From: an uncultured Methanomicrobiales archaeon
Lineage (GTDB): Archaea > Halobacteriota > Methanomicrobia > Methanomicrobiales > Methanospirillaceae
Direction: 5' to 3'
Length of the DNA stretch: 64,000 nucleotides
Assembly (NCBI GenBank): GCA_903832665.1
Contig: CAILCG010000024.1
Location: forward strand, 1-64,000
The notes under the pieces were generated by a model, which was given only the letters and a program-made list of their open reading frames with translations, had not been told where the DNA came from and searched no databases. A program made the translations under genes and the position numbers. This document shows, piece by piece, positions 27,339-36,149 of the stretch (position 1 is the stretch's first letter; every line of letters begins with the position of its first letter).

Positions 27339-28203
27339 ATTTTTTTTTAAAATAACACTTTTGGTAATTCAGGATCGATCTCGATCTAAAACTGAACTTG
27401 TCCACCCGCGCGTGACGCCGGTTCGGTTATGGTTCAATTATACCTGAAAAGACGAAATATTTACCTTCCCGTTCCTAGGGGAGGTCCTGATGGGGAAGAT
27501 CCACTTTAGGATTTTCATTACGATTCACCATTTCAATGATTCGTGTATTTTTATTACGGATCTATCTGGATCATTTCCGATATGCATCCTGGTGCAAAAA
27601 GCCCGAACTTTTTTCGCACAAAAAAATTCGCAATCAAAATCCGGCAAAAAATTTTCAATCGACCCCCCATCCCCTGCCTGAAATTTTTCAAGCAGACCTT
27701 GATTGCAGTTTCCGGACCCTCTCGCCGGAGAAATAAAATTTTTGTCGGTTGTACAAGCATTTTATCGGATAATTATCCGATAATCGCCTCATCAACTGAC
27801 ACCTCATGATCGTGATTGAAATTTTTTGAGCAGAGTCTGCCATGAAAATGTGCCTTGAAAACGTGTAACGAAAATGGGATACCGGGTCCGGTTCAGGTAC
27901 TATCCATCAAGGATTTGATTAGAATACTACTGATCGAAAACCTCCGGAATTATTGAGTTACTTTTCTAAGTCCATCAGATTCGTTAGCTCCTCTTTCGTT
28001 GGAAAAAAGTATCTTGTAAAATATGGCCCCCACCAAAAGTTATCACATTTTTTTTAAATGATGCTTGAGTCGCAGCGCGCGTTTACCATTTTCACAAATT
28101 TTTTATAGCAAATATTTCCGCGTTTCAGTTTCTGAGTGTGAGTACTTCTCGCTTGGTTCTTTACGGGAGGGTGAATCTCAACGAAAGAGTTATTCCACAA
28201 AAA
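27339..28203. other. Gene-free AT-rich stretch holding dispersed repeat B
   Basis: No gene is supported. Overlapping short open frames around 27490-27809 fall in repeat B and shift frame relative to copy 1, so they look like decay. The remainder (27844-28203) shows nothing I recognise. Confidence 0.6.
27472..27843 (+). repeat. Dispersed intergenic repeat B, copy 2
   Basis: This copy aligns with the reverse complement of 13097-13453 over about 370 bases. The 5' part, equivalent to codons 10-50 of the copy-1 open frame, and the 3' part, which translates to a segment ending in KQTLIAVSGPSRRR like copy 1, are in different frames here. The best-kept blocks are GAAATTTTTCAAGCAGACC and CACCTCATGATCG. 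Confidence 0.7.
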
Positions 28204-28914
28204 TCAGAATAGGACCAGGGCAAGGATAGCACAGGCCCGGGTAATCTCGTTTGTGGCACCGACAACATCCCCATTTACTCCCCCAAATAAACGGTTTGAA
28301 ACCGCGAGCATGATGGTTGGGCATAAGAGTGCTGCCATGACCGCTCCCATCAGTTTGAAGGGAGCAAAGGGAAAGAAGAGAATTGGCATACACAAGAGTG
28401 CTGCAATAACAGGAAAATAGGGTTGTGAAAACTGGTGGAGATAACTGTGCATTCCCTGCCTGAATGGTTTGCCATACGCTGTAAGGACTGCCATTGAAAA
28501 TTTTGCACACACTTCTCCGATGATAATGGCAAAAACAAGAGATGTTGAAGCCTGTAAACCAGCAAACAGGAGAAGGGTAATCACAACACCGGCAGCAACA
28601 CCCCCGGCCCCAATATAACGATCCGTGAGTGCCCTGATCCGCTTTTCGCGATCCCCATGGGCCATCAATCCATCCCCTAAATCCAGCAGTCCGTCAAAAT
28701 GATGGGCACCTGATATGAGTATTATCAGGGCAATGGCGACCGCGGCCGCAATGGTATGATCCGCAATAAAAAAAACCGGAATCGCGACAAGTGCCCCGAT
28801 GACATACCCCGCCATCGGGTAGAGATATGAATGGCGGGCAAATGGTTCGAGATCCTGTGATTTACCCAGCGGTAGAATTGTGGTGAATTGCATGAGTGAA
28901 AGAAGACTTTTCAT
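28204..28914 (-). CDS. cobS: Adenosylcobinamide-GDP ribazoletransferase
   Basis: A 236-residue integral membrane enzyme that joins adenosylcobinamide-GDP to alpha-ribazole(-5'-phosphate), the last assembly step of cobamide synthesis. The N-terminal FTTILPLG, the DGLLDLGDGLMAHGDREKRI motif split by Asp residues (about 75-94) and several membrane helices define CobS. The ATG at 28914 overlaps the cobZ stop as ATGA, which I prefer to the ATG two codons upstream. It is translationally coupled to cobZ. Confidence 0.95.
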   Translation of the reverse strand: MKSLLSLMQFTTILPLGKSQDLEPFARHSYLYPMAGYVIGALVAIPVFFIADHTIAAAVAIALIILISGAHHFDGLLDLGDGLMAHGDREKRIRALTDRYIGAGGVAAGVVITLLLFAGLQASTSLVFAIIIGEVCAKFSMAVLTAYGKPFRQGMHSYLHQFSQPYFPVIAALLCMPILFFPFAPFKLMGAVMAALLCPTIMLAVSNRLFGGVNGDVVGATNEITRACAILALVLF

Positions 28915-29345
28915 ACGCATTCGCTATAGAGCCGGGATGTGCAGCCTGCTATCAGACCCGCGACCGCATCATCGAGAAACGGCCCGAGTTTTGCTAATAT
29001 TCCTGGTTTTTTCTGGTCGTACCGGGTGAATTCAAAACGTGCGTACGTGCCGCCGATACATTCTGCAATTGCCATGCCTATGATCTCATCGCTCAGCAGA
29101 AAGACCGGGTCATCTGCAATTTCTGAATTTTTTCGTTTATTGTAGAGTTCGTCTTCAAGAAGAATTGCCCCCAGAAGGAGTGAAGCAACGTTGGGATCGG
29201 TCAAATATTTCTTGATTTTGCGCATGATCTCTTCGGCCGCCTCCTCCTCCGGCATGCCGTGGGATACATAGAGTCCCATTGCAGCCTCGACAATATCTTC
29301 AAGCGTGATGCCGTTATCGCGCAACCGCTGTTCAATCTCAAACAT
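28911..29345 (-). CDS. cobZ: Alpha-ribazole phosphatase CobZ (PgpA-like fold)
   Basis: A 144-residue protein of the PgpA-like family. In methanogens members next to cobS act as the alpha-ribazole-5'-phosphate phosphatase CobZ. The motifs DDPVFLLSDEIIGMAIAE, IGGTYARFEFTRYDQKKPGI and LDDAVAGLIAG are present; the acidic residues in them probably bind metal. Coupling to cobS supports the cobamide role over a phosphatidylglycerophosphatase one. Confidence 0.88.
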   Translation of the reverse strand: MFEIEQRLRDNGITLEDIVEAAMGLYVSHGMPEEEAAEEIMRKIKKYLTDPNVASLLLGAILLEDELYNKRKNSEIADDPVFLLSDEIIGMAIAECIGGTYARFEFTRYDQKKPGILAKLGPFLDDAVAGLIAGCTSRLYSECV

Positions 29346-29441
29346 ATGAATAGGTGTTGTACCGAATGGACTATTATATCGTTGTGAATTTTACCGATAT
29401 CTTCAAACTGGAAAAGCGGCAAAATATATGAGTAGATTCTT

Positions 29442-30452
29442 ATGGGATTCCTCTCGGAAATACCTGATATTACTTTCAAAAAACCGCTCTTTTGTGCAAT
29501 TTTGGGAAATACCCTGCTCTCAACGGTGCCGGGAGTATCCGGTGCAGGATCAACACCTGATAACACCTTGCTCACCCCCATTCTGGATGCGGAGCTTATC
29601 GTACAGGGTGCAATTACGAGCCATCCAATAAAACCAAATACACCTACCGGCTGTCCAACACCGGCATCCATTACCCAGTCAATGATGGAACTTTGTGAAC
29701 TGCAACCCTTATTTATCAATGCTGGTCTCCGTCACAATCCCACCGTCACCTGTATGGATGTATATGGGGATATCGGCGATGATCCCCGGTTCCGGAATGC
29801 AGTTCCCCTGGCGCAGAAACTTTTCGAACAGGGAAAACAAATTGGAACATTTCTTTCGAAATGCAGCGATCTCATTGTGTTGGGAGAATGTGTACCTGGG
29901 GGAACAACTACTGCGCTCTGTGTACTTCGTGCCCTTGGGTATGATGCATCGGTGAGCAGCAGTTTTGTCAACAATCCTGTGACTCAAAAAGAAGAAATCT
30001 GTCGGGCAGTACTGGCACGACTTACAGCAGATTACGTCACAGCACCCCTGGAAATTCTAAAGTATGCCGGAGATCCTATGATGCCGGTTGCTGCCGGAAT
30101 ATCCAGCACCTACTCCGGAAAACTCCTTCTGGCCGGAGGTACCCAGATGCTCGCTGTAAGTGCGATAATAAAGGCAATGGAATTGCCCCTCCCCTCTGTG
30201 GTGACAACATCCTATGTAAGGGATGATTTTTCAGCGAATGTCGGGCAGATTGCGCAGGACATCGGAGTAACTATATTTTATGTAGATCCGGGTTTTGGGG
30301 CAATCGGGCATGCGGGCCTTGCGAGATATTGCATCGGGGAAGTGAAAGAAGGAATGGGGGCTGGCGGGGCGATGTGCCTTGCCTATCTCCTTGGACATTC
30401 TCCGGAACAAATACGGGAAAAAATCCTGAGTACCGTGAGTGCCTATAACTGA
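29442..30452 (+). CDS. cobT: CobT-family nicotinate-nucleotide phosphoribosyltransferase
   Basis: A 336-residue archaeal CobT-like (TIGR00303 type) enzyme activating the lower-ligand base as an alpha-ribotide. The N-terminal LGNTLLSTVPGVSGAGSTP, the GECVPGGTTTALCVLRALG motif (about 147-165) and the C-terminal GAGGAMCLAYLLGHS agree with the family. It diverges from cobZ-cobS across a 96-base promoter gap, forming a small cobamide-assembly locus. Confidence 0.9.
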   Translation: MGFLSEIPDITFKKPLFCAILGNTLLSTVPGVSGAGSTPDNTLLTPILDAELIVQGAITSHPIKPNTPTGCPTPASITQSMMELCELQPLFINAGLRHNPTVTCMDVYGDIGDDPRFRNAVPLAQKLFEQGKQIGTFLSKCSDLIVLGECVPGGTTTALCVLRALGYDASVSSSFVNNPVTQKEEICRAVLARLTADYVTAPLEILKYAGDPMMPVAAGISSTYSGKLLLAGGTQMLAVSAIIKAMELPLPSVVTTSYVRDDFSANVGQIAQDIGVTIFYVDPGFGAIGHAGLARYCIGEVKEGMGAGGAMCLAYLLGHSPEQIREKILSTVSAYN

Positions 30453-30488
30453 ACAGAATTATAGTACATCAATACAAACCTCACCATG

Positions 30489-31049
30489 ATGCGTCCAATC
30501 TATGTTGTCAATAATTTCGGTCAATTCAATCATCTTATTCACCGTGCATTGAGGGATCTGGAGATTGATGTTGAACTGGTTCCCAATTCAACTTCCCGGG
30601 AGCAGGTTGCGGAAGGATGTCGGGGAATTATTCTTGGCGGTGGTCCGGCTATTGAGCGTGCAGGAAACTGTAGTCAGTATCTTGATCTCGGGTTGCCGGT
30701 GCTCGGGATCTGTCTTGGATTGCACATCATTGCAAAAAAATTTGGTGGTGATGTGAACCCCGGGCGAAGCGGAGGGTACGGTCCGATAGATGTAGAAATC
30801 TGCGAACCGGATCAAATCCTCAAAGGATATCCGGGTAAAGTGAATGTCTGGGCATCGCACGCGGATGAAGTATCCCGATTACCTGATGGATTTACCTTGC
30901 TAGCCCGATCAACTATCTGCAACAATGAGGCGATAGCCTCTCTTGATAAACAGATCTATGGACTACAGTGGCATCCTGAAGTGAGTCACACCTTTGAAGG
31001 AAAGCGCGTTTTCGTGAATTTCAACCGGCTTACTCTTGAGAATAAATAA
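30489..31049 (+). CDS. guaAa: GMP synthase, glutamine amidotransferase subunit
   Basis: A 186-residue class I glutaminase that supplies ammonia to the separate ATP-pyrophosphatase subunit (GuaAb), as in archaea where GuaA is split. The catalytic Cys is in GICLGLH, a variation of the usual GICLGHQ, and the His-Glu pair is in LQWHPEVSHT. Two adjacent ATGs exist; the second gives the usual MRPIYVVNNFGQF start. The partner subunit is not in the window. Confidence 0.93.
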   Translation: MRPIYVVNNFGQFNHLIHRALRDLEIDVELVPNSTSREQVAEGCRGIILGGGPAIERAGNCSQYLDLGLPVLGICLGLHIIAKKFGGDVNPGRSGGYGPIDVEICEPDQILKGYPGKVNVWASHADEVSRLPDGFTLLARSTICNNEAIASLDKQIYGLQWHPEVSHTFEGKRVFVNFNRLTLENK

Positions 31050-31152
31050 AAAAAATATCATAAATTCTTAAAAAAAATCTTTGGCGGGAATGTTTTTTTT
31101 AACGATTTCCCCTTTTGTTAAATATATATATTAGAAAAAAAGATGGGTGAAT

Positions 31153-32190
31153 ATGATAAACAAAAACACAAAATGCTGTGCTTTGTTGATTTTAGGGATT
31201 CTGCTTTTGATTAATCCTGCATATGCTGCAATCAACACCATTGGCCCGGGTCAAACGGTCTTTATCGGGGAACAGGGACTGGATATTTCCGGTGCAATTG
31301 GTGCTTCCCCTGCAATCGGTTGGTGGGCATCGGGAGCCTCAATTGCGGGAAGCGCTCCGGATTACTCCATTAATGTTGCGAACCCCGCGAGTTTCTATGT
31401 CACTCCGAATGAATTCTCTACCCGAACCGGATCGTGGTACGCGCTGCCTGCGAAAACATTAGCATTTAATGTTGCAGATCCTCAACTGGATATCATTGTT
31501 GAGGATACAACCGTGAACGTTGATGTGATAGACAGGTGGGTGCCAACAGGGGATGAACTCCGTTTCAGGATTGATACGAATCTCTATCCCATTGGTGGAA
31601 GAGCCGGGCAATCATGGATACCAGTTACCATCAAAGTTAAGTCCCCGGATGGAGCAATTTTTTCATCTCTCATCAGTAACAGCGGAGTGTCAACATCCAT
31701 CGTAGACTACCATGTTACTTCGGCCCCTCAATATACCGATTCAATCTGGGGTACTAATAATCGCGACAGTTACCCCCCCGGGACGTATTCTATCTGGGCA
31801 GAATGCAATGTCAACGGCATGAAAGACAATTATGGCGTAACGGGGAAGACGATCAGCAGGACCGTCAGTCTGCTCAACCAGGACCAGAATCCTCTCATTG
31901 GTGGAAACGTTCCCACGCCGAATCCTACCCAAACTATCGTACCTACCAGTCAACCGACAAACACTCCTACTAAAAAAGTGACTACCGTATCAACCCCTGT
32001 GCCAACAACTTCACAAAATACCCCATTACCCACTCTGACAGCCTCTCCGGTGATCACTTCAGCGACCCCCGAAATTGCTGCCACTCAACAGCTCCCGATT
32101 CCTACAAAGACCAAATCACCTGGGTTTGAAGGTATATTGGCAGGGTTTGCGCTCCTGGCGGCCATGGCGATTTGCACAAAGAATGAATAA
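31153..32190 (+). CDS. Secreted DUF3821-type protein with PGF-CTERM-like tail
   Basis: A 345-residue surface protein. A signal peptide (about 8-26, ending AYAA) precedes a DUF3821-like domain (INTIGPGQTVFIGEQGLDI onward, to about 250). A Thr/Pro-rich linker follows (about 255-320), probably O-glycosylated, then a C-terminal SPGF motif with a hydrophobic helix and charged end. That tail fits archaeal PGF-CTERM sorting signals cut by archaeosortase and replaced by a lipid anchor. GGTGA six bases upstream supports the ATG at 31153 over GTG 31147. Ligand unknown. Confidence 0.78.
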   Translation: MINKNTKCCALLILGILLLINPAYAAINTIGPGQTVFIGEQGLDISGAIGASPAIGWWASGASIAGSAPDYSINVANPASFYVTPNEFSTRTGSWYALPAKTLAFNVADPQLDIIVEDTTVNVDVIDRWVPTGDELRFRIDTNLYPIGGRAGQSWIPVTIKVKSPDGAIFSSLISNSGVSTSIVDYHVTSAPQYTDSIWGTNNRDSYPPGTYSIWAECNVNGMKDNYGVTGKTISRTVSLLNQDQNPLIGGNVPTPNPTQTIVPTSQPTNTPTKKVTTVSTPVPTTSQNTPLPTLTASPVITSATPEIAATQQLPIPTKTKSPGFEGILAGFALLAAMAICTKNE

Positions 32191-32245
32191 AAATCCTTTT
32201 TTCTCCTGCGCAACCTTTTATTAATTCATTTTCCCATTTCAGTGT

Positions 32246-32746
32246 ATGAACGTTGTAACAACGGTAATAAAATCCCGTCATAGTGTACGGAAATTTAAAC
32301 CAGATCCTGTCAGTGATTCCATAATCAAAGATGCGCTTGAATGCGCAGCGCAATCCCCTACCGCGATGAATATTCAGCCCTGGTTGTTCGGGGTCCTGAA
32401 AAATAACGAGACTCTCGATAAAATTGCTGCAATCGCGGATCATGGCAAGTTCATTGCGGAATGCCCGTTATGTTTTGCAGTTTTTGGCGAAAAGAAAGAG
32501 ATCTACTATCTTGAAGATTGTTGTGCAGCAACAGAAAACATCATTCTTGCGTTGCAGGCCCATGGCGTTACGTCATGCTGGGTTGCGGGTGAGAAAAAAG
32601 CCTATGGTGAACAGATCCGGCTGATGCTGGGGGTTCCTGAAAAGTATTCCCTTGTGAGTCTGATTGCAGCAGGGTATCCTAAAGAGATTACCCTTACCGG
32701 TAAAAAAGAGATGAAAGATCTGATTTTTAATGAAAAATATGGATAA
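32246..32746 (+). CDS. Nitroreductase-family flavoprotein
   Basis: A 166-residue FMN-dependent oxidoreductase of the nitroreductase fold. The N-terminal SRHSVRKFKPDPV and the SPTAMNIQPW segment (FMN contacts) and a C-terminal AAGYPKE motif are typical. Physiological substrates of such archaeal enzymes are mostly unknown. It stands alone between the surface protein and a convergent pilin-like gene. Confidence 0.88.
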   Translation: MNVVTTVIKSRHSVRKFKPDPVSDSIIKDALECAAQSPTAMNIQPWLFGVLKNNETLDKIAAIADHGKFIAECPLCFAVFGEKKEIYYLEDCCAATENIILALQAHGVTSCWVAGEKKAYGEQIRLMLGVPEKYSLVSLIAAGYPKEITLTGKKEMKDLIFNEKYG

Positions 32747-32827
32747 TGATAATTTTTTTGAAAAAAATCTTCCTCGTTTTCGTCAGAAAAATGTTGAATG
32801 AGAACAGGGGGTTATAAAAAGTGAGAA

Positions 32828-34096
32828 TTATCCCGGACAGAGGTTACCTGCAATCTCTGTTTGCGATAATGCCCGGTCATATAATGATATTGCGCCAATG
32901 TTGCCATTGAAATTGAAATCATTTGCTGAATTATATCCGTTCTGTTTTCCGACCGTAACATCGTTGCCAACATTCATGAGGCGGACTCCGGTCGCTGGGG
33001 GGGTCAGACCTGTTCCTCCGATTGGGTTAACGCCCGGTGTATTGCTCTGGTAATACGTGAGGGGCTGGGAAATTCCATTGTTGTATATTGCCAGATTTCC
33101 ATTCTGAACAACCACGTTGATTTGATCCCACTGACCTGCTGAGACAATTCCTGTAGGGGTCATCGCATGATAGTGGATACCACTTACCCTGTCATTCCAT
33201 TCGAAATATAACCTGTCGCCCATCTGGAAGAGCTGGTAATTATCAATCTCCGTATTATTGGGATACAGTACTCCTTTTCCAATGATCTGGTGCCAGTTGG
33301 CAGAAACACTGGAATCCTCGGTCGTCGTTGGCTGTATCATGACAGAAATTGTTGCATCCCCGGTGTACTGGAGGGTGGGATCGTCAGGAAACGTGAGGTA
33401 GTTGCTTCCATTGTAAGACGAGTACGTCGCGTTGCAGGGACTGATATTAGATACGGAGGGACATCCATTATGACAGGATCCCCCGGTCTGGGAACAATCT
33501 GCTCTGTACGATGTTACGGTGACAGTTCCGGTGAGGACTGTACGTGGCAGAGCAGTCGTGCCCTTGATAATGTCCGCTGTGTACGAATTGGCGAGGACGT
33601 GAACATTCTCATCAATCAGCATGATCTGATAACGACCTGTCACCATTTTCGGCAGTGTCTTTACGGTAGAAAGCGGAGGTTGAACGTCCGTTACTTTATA
33701 TTGGCATTCATTTGCAGTACTTAATGGATATACGTACAATTGTTTGCCATACAGGGAACCCGTCAGAGTGCTTGCATCAGGAGAAATATTTCTCCCATCC
33801 GGACTGATTATTCTCATTGTTGTCTGTGTTCCAGATTTCGTCGTCTGTCCGGTGAGATAGAACGGGTCCCCGGCTTTTGGCGAGAATGTGAGGAGTTGAT
33901 AGGGATCCGCTCCTGAGGGAATACCGGTCATTTGCGCACTTCCGGCAACATAAACCGATTTTTTCAGATATTTTTGATCGACTGAACCAAACACAAGCAG
34001 ATATACCGCGATCGCCAGAACAAGCACTAATGCTATAACCAGTATAACGGACACCACTTCAGAGATGGCTGTTGAATTTGTTTTTTCTCCTTTCAT
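32828..34096 (-). CDS. Archaeal type IV pilin-like protein with LamG-like domain
   Basis: A 422-residue protein with a type IV pilin N-terminus. A short basic leader is followed by SAISEVVSVILVIALVLVLA-type hydrophobic sequence (about 8-36), the part that packs in pilus cores. A beta-rich middle follows, then a concanavalin/LamG-like C-terminal domain (about 230-420, with FPDDPTLQYTGDATISVMIQ and ISLYDRALSQTEI). The large lectin-like domain suggests a minor, adhesive pilin or surface binding protein. The carbohydrate partner is unknown. Confidence 0.8.
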   Translation of the reverse strand: MKGEKTNSTAISEVVSVILVIALVLVLAIAVYLLVFGSVDQKYLKKSVYVAGSAQMTGIPSGADPYQLLTFSPKAGDPFYLTGQTTKSGTQTTMRIISPDGRNISPDASTLTGSLYGKQLYVYPLSTANECQYKVTDVQPPLSTVKTLPKMVTGRYQIMLIDENVHVLANSYTADIIKGTTALPRTVLTGTVTVTSYRADCSQTGGSCHNGCPSVSNISPCNATYSSYNGSNYLTFPDDPTLQYTGDATISVMIQPTTTEDSSVSANWHQIIGKGVLYPNNTEIDNYQLFQMGDRLYFEWNDRVSGIHYHAMTPTGIVSAGQWDQINVVVQNGNLAIYNNGISQPLTYYQSNTPGVNPIGGTGLTPPATGVRLMNVGNDVTVGKQNGYNSANDFNFNGNIGAISLYDRALSQTEIAGNLCPG

Positions 34097-34356
34097 ATCC
34101 TGATATCTCCTAAAACGGGGAATACAAGTTTATGGCAAATGATTCCCGGACAGTGTAATTTATTATTCACGTTTTGTTGTATTTTAATCTGCTCTTTATA
34201 TTCATTGGCCAATGAGTGTGTTTTGATAGATATTTGTCCGATCTCGGGACAATATTGTAAATTATTTCCTTCAACGATGATATTTTCCTTCAAACCTGTA
34301 TGAAAAGTGCAATTGAAAAATGATTCTCCATTCAAAATAATTATGAAAATTTCCAA
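34093..34356 (-). CDS. Possible small or truncated ORF upstream of the pilin gene
   Basis: An 87-codon frame ending in an ATGA overlap with the pilin start. It is AT-rich, begins with TTG, and has three cysteines plus a C-terminal [14 protein letters not shown]. The frame stays open a further ten or so codons upstream to a stop, so it may be a 3' fragment of an older gene. Composition looks protein-like but no family is recognised. I rate it as uncertain. Confidence 0.25.
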   Translation of the reverse strand: MEIFIIILNGESFFNCTFHTGLKENIIVEGNNLQYCPEIGQISIKTHSLANEYKEQIKIQQNVNNKLHCPGIICHKLVFPVLGDIRI

Positions 34357-34419
34357 TACTGTTTTTGTTTTGGCCTCGTCACGGAATTATTAAGCATCAG
34401 GCAAGTCACATCATTGATC

Positions 34420-35706
34420 ATGAAAAAAGTGATTCTGCAAGTAGCACTGGATCTTCTTGAATTAAAAAGGGCTTTGCAGATCGCACAAGAAGCGGTTGAT
34501 GGAGGTGCAGACTGGATAGAGGTGGGAACACCCCTCATAAAAAGTGAAGGTATGTCTGCTGTCCGATCGATGAGAGAACGTTTTCCGGGCCTGGTGATTG
34601 TTGCCGATATGAAAATCGCCGATACCGGCACCCTTGAAGTGGAGATGGCCGCTAAGGCGGGTGCGAATATTGTATGTATACTCGCTGATGCTGACGATGC
34701 GGTAATTGAAGAGGCAGTCCGTGCCGCCCGACTCTATGGCATCAGGCTGATGGCGGATCTGATCAATGTCAGGGATCCGGTATCCCGTGCCTGCCTTCTC
34801 GAATCTCTCGGTGTTGATCTGATCTGTGCTCATGTTGGTATAGACCAGCAGATGACCGGCAGGAATTCGATCGACCTCCTCACTGCAATTTCGGACAATG
34901 TTCACATCCCCCTTGCGGTCGCAGGAGGGATTGATGCCGGGAGTGCCGGGGATGCAGTACGATATGGAGCGGATATCATCATTGTTGGCGGGAATATTGT
35001 CCGTTCAGCAGATGTTACGGGCTCAACAAAAAAGATCCGTGCCTCAATGGATAATCCATCGATCAAATCGAATGAAAGACAAACGACAGATGAAGAAATT
35101 CGTTCTCTTTTTATGCAGGTGTCTGCACCGAACATAACGGATGCGATGCATCGTAAAGGGGCGATGACGGGGATTTTTTCTATTTGTGGCAATGTGAAGA
35201 TGGTGGGGCGTGCTGTAACCGTTCAGACGATTGCCGGTGATTGGGCAAAACCCGTGGAAGCCATCGATGTTGCCACAAAAGAAGATGTGATCGTGATCAA
35301 TAACGATGGATGTACGCACGTTGCACCATGGGGAGAACTGGCAACGTGGAGTTGTGTGAAAAAAGGGATTTCCGGCGTTGTTATCGATGGGGCGGTTCGG
35401 GACGTAGACGATATCCGCGCAATGAAGTTCCCCCTTTTTGCAAAAGCCATTGTACCAAATGCCGGCGAGCCCAAAGGATTCGGAGAGATCAATGCTGAAA
35501 TCCAGTGTGCCGGGCAGTATGTTTGCCCGGGTGACTGGATTGTTGGTGACGAAAGTGGCGTTGTTGTGATCCCTGCAAAGAGAGCATATGAGATCGCACG
35601 AAGGGCATTGGAAGTCAGGAAGAACGAAGAGCGAATCCGGGAAGAGATCCGGAGAGGGAGTACATTATCTGAGGTAGCGGAATTAATAAAATGGGAAAAA
35701 ATGTAA
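34420..35706 (+). CDS. 3-hexulose-6-phosphate synthase fused to an RraA-like domain
   Basis: A 428-residue two-domain protein. Residues 1-205 form an orotidine-decarboxylase-fold hexulose-6-phosphate synthase ([23 protein letters not shown]; active Asp-Lys-Asp). Residues about 230-410 are RraA/aldolase-like ([20 protein letters not shown]). In methanogens lacking the oxidative pentose phosphate pathway, the reverse ribulose-monophosphate route through HPS makes ribulose-5-phosphate and formaldehyde. The fusion is known in methanogens; the role of the second domain is not settled. The ATG at 34420 was preferred to TTG 34414. Confidence 0.9.
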   Translation: MKKVILQVALDLLELKRALQIAQEAVDGGADWIEVGTPLIKSEGMSAVRSMRERFPGLVIVADMKIADTGTLEVEMAAKAGANIVCILADADDAVIEEAVRAARLYGIRLMADLINVRDPVSRACLLESLGVDLICAHVGIDQQMTGRNSIDLLTAISDNVHIPLAVAGGIDAGSAGDAVRYGADIIIVGGNIVRSADVTGSTKKIRASMDNPSIKSNERQTTDEEIRSLFMQVSAPNITDAMHRKGAMTGIFSICGNVKMVGRAVTVQTIAGDWAKPVEAIDVATKEDVIVINNDGCTHVAPWGELATWSCVKKGISGVVIDGAVRDVDDIRAMKFPLFAKAIVPNAGEPKGFGEINAEIQCAGQYVCPGDWIVGDESGVVVIPAKRAYEIARRALEVRKNEERIREEIRRGSTLSEVAELIKWEKM

Positions 35707-35713
35707 GAAGCCT

Positions 35714-36148
35714 TTAGTGGAACACGCTTCGTTCCAGAAGCGTTGCACCGGAAGTTTTGATCTTTTTTATCGCATCGTCGACCTGATCGACACGAAGGAT
35801 GAGGACTGCTCCCTCTTTCCCGGAGTAGGCATAGGAATATTCGATATTGATGCCCGCGTCACCCAGAATTTTTGCTACTTCATAGAGTCCGCCGGGTTGA
35901 TCTTTCATGTGAACTGCAATGACATCGGTAAATGCGATATTGAATCCCAGCGATTGCAATTTATCATGCGCTTTTTCGGGGTGATCTACCAGCGCCCTCA
36001 CGACGCCGAATCCATTTGCTTCCGCGATGCTGAATGCAAGGATATTGATCTTCTCCTCTCCCAAGGCATGAGCGATTGCTGCAAGCCTGCCCGGGCGGTT
36101 CTCAGAGAATATCGAGATCTGCCTGATCACATACTTTTTCATGTCCAT
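35714..36148 (-). CDS. Tandem ACT-domain protein
   Basis: A 144-residue protein made of two ACT domains (about 1-70, starting IRQISIFSENRPGRLAAIA, and 72-142, with VHMKDQPGGLYEVAKILGDAGI). ACT domains bind small ligands, usually amino acids, to regulate enzymes. It starts one base after the paaK stop in the same unit as two phenylacetate-CoA ligase genes, so it may sense aromatic amino acids or aryl acids. The ATG 36148 was chosen because the earlier start lies inside paaK. Confidence 0.85.
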   Translation of the reverse strand: MDMKKYVIRQISIFSENRPGRLAAIAHALGEEKINILAFSIAEANGFGVVRALVDHPEKAHDKLQSLGFNIAFTDVIAVHMKDQPGGLYEVAKILGDAGINIEYSYAYSGKEGAVLILRVDQVDDAIKKIKTSGATLLERSVFH

Positions 36149-36149
36149 T

